DNA from: Metarhizobium sp964253915
GTDB lineage: Bacteria; Pseudomonadota; Alphaproteobacteria; Rhizobiales; Rhizobiaceae
Direction of reading: 5' to 3'
NCBI RefSeq assembly: GCF_964253915.1
Contig: NZ_CAXUSG020000004.1
Location: 62,001 to 126,000, forward strand
Length of the DNA stretch: 64,000 bases
Positions 57,976 through 64,000 of the stretch are shown here, piece by piece. The notes under the pieces were generated by a model. That model was not told where the DNA came from. It saw only the letters and a program-made list of their open reading frames with translations, and did not search any database. Made by a program: the position numbers and the translations under genes. Each line of letters opens with the position of its first letter. Position 1 is the first letter of the stretch.

Positions 57976-57990
57976 TGATATAAACAGTCA
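57976..57990. promoter_or_regulatory. iron-responsive operator (RirA-type box)
   Basis: TGA, nine bases (TATAAACAG), TCA: the TGA-N9-TCA form of rhizobial iron-responsive operators, 66 bases upstream of the receptor start. RirA with iron is expected to repress here. Confidence 0.5.
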
Positions 57991-58056
57991 TCTTAATTGC
58001 AGCAAATATACGGCGGAAAAATCCCTGACCGCCGGTGAGTGCGGGGGCGCAGTGTA

Positions 58057-60261
58057 GTGATCAAAACGAATGTCTTGCTAAAGAAGGCGCTGCTCGGCAG
58101 CGTCGCCATCGCGGCCCTTGTGTCGCCGTCGCTCGGTTTCGCCCAGAGTGCCAATGGCACGACGGAACTGAAACCGATCGTCGTCGAAGGCCAGCGTGAT
58201 GCCCAGGCGACGACCAGCGACGAGACTGCCAAGCAGGATACTGCGACCGGCCCGATCGATGGCTACGTGCCGAAGGTGACTGCCAGCGGCTCGAAGACGG
58301 CGACGCCGATCACCGAAATTCCACAGTCGGTTTCCGTCGTCGGCCGTGACCGGCTCGACGATCTCGCCGCCAGCAAGATCGACGACGCGTTGTTCTATTC
58401 TTCGGGCGTGCAGTCCGGCCTGTTCGGCAACGATGCACGTTTCAACTGGTTCTCGATCCGTGGCGTGCGCGCCGATGCGCAGGGCATCTTCCTGAACGGC
58501 CTGCCGCTCTATCAGTATGGTTTCGGCGGTTTCTACATCGATTCCTACATGCTGGAGCGTATCGAGGTCATCAAGGGACCGTCCGGCGCGCTCTACGGTG
58601 GCGCTGCCATCGGCGGTATCGTCAACCAGGTCACCAAGCGCCCGACGGGCGAGCGCCTGCGTGAGGTCGAGGCCGGCGTCAACAGCTGGGGCAACGGCTA
58701 CTTCGCCTTCGACATCGGCGATGTCGCCTCGGCCAACAATGCCATCAGCTACCGGGTGACCGGCAAGACCTCCGGCGGCGGCTGGGAAACCGACGATGCC
58801 AAGGATTGGCGCGGCTTCATCGCTCCGAGCGTCACCTGGTCGCCGGATGCGGACACCAATGTCACGCTGCTAACCTCCTTCACCAAGTTGTCGGCCAACC
58901 ATACTGGCGGCTTCTGGCCCTATGTCGGCACCGTCGAGGATGCGCCAGCCTTCGGCAAGATCCCGAAAGACCTGTTTTACGGCGACAAGGACCTCGACGA
59001 CGTCACTGCCGAACAGGCGATGCTGGGCTACGAACTCGACCACAAGTTCGACAACGGCATCACCTTCCGCCAGAACCTGCGCTTCAACCACCTGAGCTCG
59101 ACGGAGCGCGGCCCGTATCCCTACGGTTATGCCAGCGATACCGAACTGTTCCGTATCGGCTTCGGCGTCGACAGCAATGTCAACCTGTTCACGGTCGACA
59201 ACCAGCTCGAAGGCCAGTTCGATACGGGTGGCGCGGAGCACACGCTGCTCGGCGGCGTCGATTACAAGCGTTACCATATTGACCACGAGCAGTGGACCTA
59301 CAGTGCCTCGCCGCTCGACGTGACCAACCCGAACCATACCGGCGGGCGTCTGGGACCGAACAACGTCTATCTCAACGAAGACCTGTCGATGAGCCAGGTC
59401 GGCGTCTACCTGCAGGACCAGATCAAGTTCGGCAACGGTTTCATCGCGACGCTTAACGGTCGTTACGACCGCGTCTCCACCGATGTCTGGAGCGGTCCGA
59501 CCGCCTATTCGACGACCTCGTCGTCGCAGGACAAGGAGTATGGACGCTTCAGCGGCCGTGCCGGTCTCGCCTATGAATTCTCCAATGGCATGACGCCTTA
59601 TGTCAGCTATACGAGCTCCTTCGACCCGTCGATCGGTACGGACGGCATCACCGGTGCGCTGTTCAAGCCGGTGACAGGCGAACAGTTCGAAGTCGGCGTC
59701 AAATATGCGCCGGAGTTCTTCGACGGCCTGATCACCGCTTCCTACTTCGACATGACACGCCAGAACGTGCCGGTGGCACTGGTTTCCAACCCGTTCCTGA
59801 AGCAGCAGCTTGGTGAAGTCGGTTACAAGGGCTTTGAACTCGAAGCGCAGGCCGACCTGACGCAGGGCCTGAAACTCACCGGCGCCCTGACCCTGATGGA
59901 TGTCGAGATCACCGAGGACGACAATGCCACGCTGATCGGTAACGTGCCGACACTGACGCCGGAACGGACGGCCTCGCTGTGGCTCGACTACAGCTTCCAG
60001 AACGAGACGCTGGCCGGCTGGAGCCTGGGTGCGGGCGTCCGCCACACCGGCAGCAGCTGGGCCGATGCCGCCAACTCGTTGAAGGTGCCGAGCTTCACGC
60101 TGTTCGATGCCGCTGTCCGCTACGATGCCGAGACCTGGGGGGCGTCGCTGAACGTCTCCAACATCTTCGACAAGACCTATGTTTCCGGTTGCAGCGAACC
60201 TTTCACCTGCGGTTATGGCGAAGGCCGGACCTTCACCTTGAAGGTCAACGCGAAGTTCTGA
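58057..60261 (+). CDS. TonB-dependent siderophore receptor (hydroxamate type)
   Basis: A 734-residue outer-membrane receptor. A signal peptide (IKTNVLLKKALLGSVAIAAL, cut after FAQ) is followed by a TonB-box-like ELKPIVVEGQ, the plug domain (ITEIPQSVSVVGRDRLDD, IEVIKGPSGALYGGAAIGGIVN) and the 22-strand barrel ending in FTLKVNAKF with terminal Phe. There is no N-terminal signalling domain. The layout is FhuA-like, so a ferric hydroxamate siderophore is likely. The start is a GTG at 58057 by fit to the signal peptide; GTG 58039 is possible. Confidence 0.88.
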   Translation: MIKTNVLLKKALLGSVAIAALVSPSLGFAQSANGTTELKPIVVEGQRDAQATTSDETAKQDTATGPIDGYVPKVTASGSKTATPITEIPQSVSVVGRDRLDDLAASKIDDALFYSSGVQSGLFGNDARFNWFSIRGVRADAQGIFLNGLPLYQYGFGGFYIDSYMLERIEVIKGPSGALYGGAAIGGIVNQVTKRPTGERLREVEAGVNSWGNGYFAFDIGDVASANNAISYRVTGKTSGGGWETDDAKDWRGFIAPSVTWSPDADTNVTLLTSFTKLSANHTGGFWPYVGTVEDAPAFGKIPKDLFYGDKDLDDVTAEQAMLGYELDHKFDNGITFRQNLRFNHLSSTERGPYPYGYASDTELFRIGFGVDSNVNLFTVDNQLEGQFDTGGAEHTLLGGVDYKRYHIDHEQWTYSASPLDVTNPNHTGGRLGPNNVYLNEDLSMSQVGVYLQDQIKFGNGFIATLNGRYDRVSTDVWSGPTAYSTTSSSQDKEYGRFSGRAGLAYEFSNGMTPYVSYTSSFDPSIGTDGITGALFKPVTGEQFEVGVKYAPEFFDGLITASYFDMTRQNVPVALVSNPFLKQQLGEVGYKGFELEAQADLTQGLKLTGALTLMDVEITEDDNATLIGNVPTLTPERTASLWLDYSFQNETLAGWSLGAGVRHTGSSWADAANSLKVPSFTLFDAAVRYDAETWGASLNVSNIFDKTYVSGCSEPFTCGYGEGRTFTLKVNAKF

Positions 60262-60288
60262 TCTCGCACGGTTTGAACAACAAATTGA

Positions 60289-60315
60289 GGGGGCCGTCAG
60301 GCCCCCTTTTTGTTT
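60289..60315 (+). terminator. terminator after TonB receptor
   Basis: GGGGGCC, 4-base loop GTCA, GGCCCCC, then TTTTTGTTT: a classic intrinsic terminator 27 bases past the stop. Confidence 0.92.
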
Positions 60316-60453
60316 CTGGGTATGAACAAAGTCTTTTATCGTCTACATCTAGAGAACAATCCGTTGTGAAGTGCGGCTCTAGCGGCAAAGCGTCGAACGT
60401 ATCAATTATTGCTCCAGACAGAGGGCCGGTCGCCGGCCAGAAAGAGGATTGCA

Positions 60454-61398
60454 ATGATTACTCAGATCAAGGGTCTGCACCACGTTACCTCGATGGCGGC
60501 GGACGCCCGTATCAACAACGACTTCTTCACCAAGGCACTCGGCCTGCGCCGCGTCAAGAAGACGGTCAACTTCGATGCGCCGGATGTTTATCATCTCTAT
60601 TATGGCGACGAAGTCGGCACGCCGGGTTCGGTGATGACCTATTTCCCGTTCCCGCATATTTCCCGCGGCCGTCCCGGCACCGGCGAAGTCGGCACCACGC
60701 TGTTTTCGGTTCCGGAAGGCTCGCTCGGTTACTGGCAGGAGCGGCTGGCCGGCCTCGAGATCGACGGCCTGAAGGCCGACGAGGCATTCGGTGAGAAGCG
60801 GCTGCATTTTGCCGGTCCCGATGGCGACGGTTTTGCACTGGTCGAAGTCAAGGACGACGATCGCGCTCCGTGGACACATGGCGGCATCGATGCCGATCAC
60901 GCCATCCGCGGTTTCCATTCCGTGTCGATGCGGCTGCGTGACGAAGGCGCCACCAAGGAACTGCTGACCTTCATGGGGTACCAGGCGGTCGAGAGCAAGG
61001 ACGGCGTCACCCGCCTGATCGTGCCCGGCGGCAATACTGCGCATACGATCGATCTGGAAACGCTGCCGAGCATCAATCGTGCCGCGCTTGGCGCCGGCTC
61101 GGTGCATCACGTCGCCTTTGCCGTCGAGAACCGCGAAAAGCAGCTCGAAGTCCGCAAGGCACTGATGGATACCGGTTACCAGGTCACTCCGGTCATCGAC
61201 CGCGACTACTTCTGGGCGATCTATTTCCGCACACCGGGCGGCGTGTTGTTCGAAATCGCCACCAACGAACCCGGTTTCGATCGCGACGAAGACACGGCAC
61301 ATCTGGGCGAAGCTTTGAAGCTGCCGACGCAGCACGAACACCTGCGGGCCTTGCTCAACAAGCACCTGCAGCCGCTGGAAGAAACCGTCCAGGCATAA
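60454..61398 (+). CDS. ring-cleaving dioxygenase-like VOC protein (MhqO type)
   Basis: A 314-residue protein with two glyoxalase/vicinal-oxygen-chelate halves. Metal ligands are likely His in IKGLHHVTSMA, His in GSVHHVAFAV and Glu in GGVLFEIATNEPG. It matches the MhqO/MhqA-type dioxygenases that handle hydroquinones. A small hairpin GGCCGG/CCGGCC (60424-60438) lies right before the ribosome site AAAGAGG. ATG 60454 is the family-type start. It is paired with the MhqD-like hydrolase downstream. Confidence 0.85.
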   Translation: MITQIKGLHHVTSMAADARINNDFFTKALGLRRVKKTVNFDAPDVYHLYYGDEVGTPGSVMTYFPFPHISRGRPGTGEVGTTLFSVPEGSLGYWQERLAGLEIDGLKADEAFGEKRLHFAGPDGDGFALVEVKDDDRAPWTHGGIDADHAIRGFHSVSMRLRDEGATKELLTFMGYQAVESKDGVTRLIVPGGNTAHTIDLETLPSINRAALGAGSVHHVAFAVENREKQLEVRKALMDTGYQVTPVIDRDYFWAIYFRTPGGVLFEIATNEPGFDRDEDTAHLGEALKLPTQHEHLRALLNKHLQPLEETVQA

Positions 61399-61413
61399 GC
61401 AAGGAAAGCGATC

Positions 61414-62022
61414 ATGAGCAAAGACAGCTATGTGCACCGGGTGCGTCCCGGTGCACCCGGTGCACCGATCCTGTTTGCCTTTCACGGCACGGGTGGCGAC
61501 GAAAACCAGTTCTTCGATTTTTCTGCCCGGCTTCTGCCGCAGGCGACCATCGTTGCCCCGCGCGGTGACGTTTCGGAATATGGCGCAGCACGCTTCTTTC
61601 GCCGCACCGGCGAAGGTGTCTACGACATGGCCGATCTGGCGCGGGCAACCGACAAGATGGCGGCCTTCATCGAGGCCTATCGCAACGAAAGCGGGGCAGG
61701 GGCCGTGCTTGGCCTCGGTTTCTCGAACGGGGCGAACATCCTTGCCAACATCCTGATCGAGCAGGGTCTTTTCGATGCCGCGGCCCTGCTGCATCCGCTG
61801 ATCCCGTTTGCGCCGCGCGACAATGCCGGGCTTGCCGGCCGCAAGGTGCTGATCACGGCGGGCCAGCGCGATCCGATCTGCCCTCCTGATCTGACCACCG
61901 CGCTGGCGGACTATTTTACCCGCCAGAATGCCGTGCTGGATCTCGAATGGCATGCGGGCGGCCATGACATAAGGCCGAACGAAATCGATGCCATCGGCCG
62001 TCTGGTCGAAGCCTACCGGTAA
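61414..62022 (+). CDS. alpha/beta hydrolase, carboxylesterase/phospholipase type (MhqD-like)
   Basis: A 202-residue hydrolase of the PF02230 type. The start region AFHGTGGDENQFFDF, nucleophile LGLGFSNGANIL, acid ITAGQRDPICP and His AGGHDIRPNE form the triad. The dioxygenase-hydrolase pair (15-bp gap) is seen in quinone-resistance operons such as mhqNOP/mhqED of Bacillus. MarR-type control would be expected, but no regulator gene is nearby. Confidence 0.85.
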   Translation: MSKDSYVHRVRPGAPGAPILFAFHGTGGDENQFFDFSARLLPQATIVAPRGDVSEYGAARFFRRTGEGVYDMADLARATDKMAAFIEAYRNESGAGAVLGLGFSNGANILANILIEQGLFDAAALLHPLIPFAPRDNAGLAGRKVLITAGQRDPICPPDLTTALADYFTRQNAVLDLEWHAGGHDIRPNEIDAIGRLVEAYR

Positions 62023-62063
62023 GGGCGATCGCAGCCGGGGTGCCCGGCAGTTTATGCGCAGTT

Positions 62064-62100
62064 GGAAGCGCTTTTGTCACAAGAGGCAAAAAGCGCTTCC
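62064..62100. promoter_or_regulatory. paired AAGCGCTT palindromes, LacI-type operators or hairpin
   Basis: GGAAGCGCTTTT and AAAAGCGCTTCC pair over 12 bp around a 13-base centre. Each arm contains the palindrome AAGCGCTT (62066 and 62091), the usual core of LacI-family operators. They lie 54 bases before the next gene. Confidence 0.5.
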
Positions 62101-62153
62101 ACGGCGCTGTCCGTCGCCTTGCTTTGCCGGACGTTTCGCGAAACAAGTGCTCC

Positions 62154-63119
62154 ATGAGCATTCCGACGACACATCCCTTCGCCTTCGATCCCACCTATGG
62201 CATGACGCTTGCCGACCTGCAGAGGATCGTTCCGCCGGAAGCGCCGGCGGGTTTCGATGATTTCTGGCAGCAGCGCTACCGGCGGGCGATCACCGTCGAT
62301 CCAAAGCCGGAACTGAAGGCGAGCGACAGCAAGCATCCGGATTGGCAGGTGCTGGATATCGTCTACGCCTCGACGGACGATGTCAGGATCGGCGGCTGGC
62401 TGTTGCTGCCGAAGGACGGGCCGGTGCGCCGGGGGCTCGTCGTCGGACATGGCTATGGTGGCCGCGACCAACCGGATTTCGACTTGCCGTTGACAGAGAC
62501 GGCGATCCTCTTTCCGTGCTTTCGCGGCCTGTCGCGCAGCCCGCATCCGCCGATCTCTCAGGATGCGTTTTTCCATGTGCTGCACGATATCGACAAGCCG
62601 GAACGTTACGTCATCGGCGGCTGCGTCGAAGACCTTTGGCTCGCCGTCTCGGCCCTGCTTGCCCTGTATCCGGGACTCGACGGCCATGTGGGCTACAGCG
62701 GCATCAGTTTCGGCGGCGGCATCGGCGCGCTTGCCATACCGTTTGACCAGCGCATCCGGCGCGGCCAGCTGACCGTCCCGACCTTCGGCGACCGCAAGCG
62801 CTGGCTCGCCCTGCCGACCACCGGCAGCGCCGCGGCGGTGCAGGCCTACCAGAAGCACCATGGAAGCGTCTTTGAGACGCTGCGTTTCTACGATGCGGCC
62901 TGTGCGGCGCGGCGGATCACCGTGCCGATGCTGGCAGCCGTCGCTCTCTTCGATCCGGCAGTGGCCCCGCCCTGCCAGTTCGCCGTCGCCAACGCATTTC
63001 CGCAATCAAAATTTAATGAAATCTTCATCCTGGACGCCGGGCATTTCGACTATCCTGCGGCAGTGCAGCAAAATGCTGCGCTTCTCGACAGGCTCGGTCA
63101 TTTCTTCAAGGCGTTATGA
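62154..63119 (+). CDS. acetyl-xylan-esterase-like alpha/beta hydrolase
   Basis: A 321-residue alpha/beta hydrolase of the AXE1/cephalosporin-C deacetylase type. It has FDDFWQQRYRRA near the start (as in AXE1 proteins), oxyanion region VVGHGYGGRDQPDFD, nucleophile YSGISFGGGIG, acid VALFDPAVAPP and His LDAGHFDYPA. It has no signal peptide, so it acts on imported acetylated sugars. ATG 62154 is chosen by family fit. The stop overlaps the next start as ATGA. Confidence 0.8.
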   Translation: MSIPTTHPFAFDPTYGMTLADLQRIVPPEAPAGFDDFWQQRYRRAITVDPKPELKASDSKHPDWQVLDIVYASTDDVRIGGWLLLPKDGPVRRGLVVGHGYGGRDQPDFDLPLTETAILFPCFRGLSRSPHPPISQDAFFHVLHDIDKPERYVIGGCVEDLWLAVSALLALYPGLDGHVGYSGISFGGGIGALAIPFDQRIRRGQLTVPTFGDRKRWLALPTTGSAAAVQAYQKHHGSVFETLRFYDAACAARRITVPMLAAVALFDPAVAPPCQFAVANAFPQSKFNEIFILDAGHFDYPAAVQQNAALLDRLGHFFKAL

Positions 63120-63844
63120 ATCGCGAATATTTTCGTTGGTACAGCCATCGTTTGCACCGGGACATGGAGTTGCTCGTGTTCGGTCACGCCGGCGCGAAGG
63201 TATTGATGTTCCCGACGAGAGACGGGCGTTTCTGGGAATACGAACAGCTTGGAATTGTCGCGAGCCTTGCGGACAAGCTGCGGGCCGGCCAGTTGCAGCT
63301 CTATTGCATCGAGGGACTGGCGAACGAGAGTTTTTACGGCCGCCACAGCCATCCGGCCGATCGCATCCGCCGCCATGCGGCGCTGGAAGACTACATCCTC
63401 CATGAAGTCCTGCCGTTGATGGCCGAGAAGAATGCGCATGACTGCACCATCGTCCAGGGTTGCAGCCTCGGGGCGTTCCAGGCGGCAAGCCTCGTCTTCC
63501 GCCACCCGCATCTGTTCCGCAAGCTCGTCGCCTTTTCCGGCCGCTACGACCTGACGATGAAGGTTGAAAGTTTTGGCGATCTGTTCGATGGTTATTACGA
63601 CGATACGGTCTATTACCATACGCCGGCGCATTTCCTGCCCGGTCTGCAATGCGAGCAGCGCCTCCGGCACCTGCGCCAGGTGGACATCGTCCTGACGATC
63701 GGCAATGGCGATCCGTTCCTCGACAACAATCATCATCTGAGCCGTATCCTGGCGGAAAAGCAGGTCGACCATCGTCTGCATCTCTGGGATGGCCGCGCCC
63801 ATCGCGGCAGCGCCTGGCGGCAGATGGCGCCGCTCTATATCTGA
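63116..63844 (+). CDS. COG4947-like esterase
   Basis: A 242-residue alpha/beta hydrolase of the small esterase group with nucleophile VQGCSLGAFQAAS, acid IGNGDPFLDNN and His GRAHRGSAWR. The N-terminal YSHRLHRDMELLVFGHAGAK is a mark of the group. Proteins of this kind are often next to ATP-grasp ligase genes, by memory. It is translationally coupled to the acetyl-xylan-esterase-like gene (ATGA overlap). Substrate unknown. Confidence 0.8.
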   Translation: MNREYFRWYSHRLHRDMELLVFGHAGAKVLMFPTRDGRFWEYEQLGIVASLADKLRAGQLQLYCIEGLANESFYGRHSHPADRIRRHAALEDYILHEVLPLMAEKNAHDCTIVQGCSLGAFQAASLVFRHPHLFRKLVAFSGRYDLTMKVESFGDLFDGYYDDTVYYHTPAHFLPGLQCEQRLRHLRQVDIVLTIGNGDPFLDNNHHLSRILAEKQVDHRLHLWDGRAHRGSAWRQMAPLYI

Positions 63845-63973
63845 GCGCTGTTTTGGGGCGACGACGGGTCGCGGAGGAAAAACGTGCTCCTTGGCTTGCG
63901 GCGCGCCAGCACCTGCACGATAGTGCCGCCCGAAATCAGAAGCCGAGGATATTCGGCCAAACGGGAGTGTACG

Positions 63974-64000
63974 ATGAATCATCACCAGAAATTCTTCATC
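63974..64000 (+). CDS. start of a gene cut by the window end
   Basis: ATG 63974 with GGAG upstream opens the frame MNHHQKFFI, which is still open at the window end. An in-frame GTG at 63884 with a very good GGAGGAAAAAC site could be the true start. Too short to name; an ATP-grasp protein is a guess from the neighbouring esterase family. Confidence 0.5.

Noticed and set aside
1..64000. tRNA or rRNA genes, CRISPR arrays, prophage or insertion sequences
   Set aside because: No transposase, integrase or phage-like proteins, no regularly spaced repeats and no RNA gene signatures were seen by eye.

Overview
The window is about 64 kb of GC-rich (roughly 60%), densely coded alpha-proteobacterial DNA. 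The abundance of sugar ABC importers, the non-phosphorylative sugar-acid enzymes, the RIME-like rhizobial palindromes, the CTGTCAT-type Pho box, the TGA-N9-TCA iron-responsive box and the exopolysaccharide genes point to a member of the Rhizobiaceae (Rhizobium/Agrobacterium/Ensifer/Shinella type). I see no rRNA, tRNA, CRISPR array, phage genes or insertion sequences. Gene identities come from reading the proteins; no database search was run.

Region 1 (0.1-10 kb): a DMT exporter; a beta-propeller lactonase divergent from an operon of MaoC hydratase, CaiB-type CoA-transferase, a solute-binding-protein fold with no signal peptide, and a sugar ABC importer whose two ATPase domains are on separate genes. 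The promoter carries a perfect TATGTGAA-N7-TTCACATA operator. Region 2 (10-21.6 kb): amidohydrolase (fuconolactonase-like) and IclR regulator, then a binding protein-MetI permease-MalK importer, an enolase-superfamily dehydratase, mutarotase, Gfo/Idh oxidoreductase, a second MaoC protein, a 2-keto-3-deoxy-L-fuconate dehydrogenase-like SDR and L-fuconate dehydratase. Together these read as a non-phosphorylative L-fucose (or related deoxy-sugar) pathway.

Region 3 (21.9-35.6 kb): a second carbohydrate island built around one divergent promoter with two TGTAG-type operators. Leftward are a cupin phosphoglucose isomerase, KDPG aldolase, shikimate-dehydrogenase-like enzyme, 2-hydroxyacid dehydrogenase, metallo-beta-lactamase hydrolase and RpiR regulator. 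Rightward are a ribose-type ABC importer, FGGY kinase, HAD phosphatase, two SDRs and a GldA-like dehydrogenase. The substrate is not evident. Region 4 (35.8-42.9 kb): an M20 amidohydrolase, a complete leftward Liv-type importer and an alpha/beta hydrolase, probably for an amide or amino-acid derivative.

Region 5 (42.9-47.2 kb): an FtsX-type permease with a histidine-rich loop, its ATPase and a Tat-exported DUF3299-like protein, followed by an alkaline phosphatase behind a good Pho box. Region 6 (47.5-56.1 kb): surface polysaccharide genes (sugar transferase, WbpM/CapD-type dehydratase, two Wzy/ligase-like membrane proteins, GH5 glucanase, Wzz-type chain-length protein). Region 7 (56.2-64 kb): uracil-DNA glycosylase; AraC regulator plus TonB siderophore receptor behind an iron box; an MhqO/MhqD-like pair; an acetyl-xylan-esterase-like hydrolase behind paired LacI-type sites; a COG4947-like esterase; and the start of one more gene cut by the window end.

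The least explained parts are the MaoC/CaiB/leaderless binding-protein set of region 1, the substrate of region 3 and the histidine-rich transporter beside the phosphatase.
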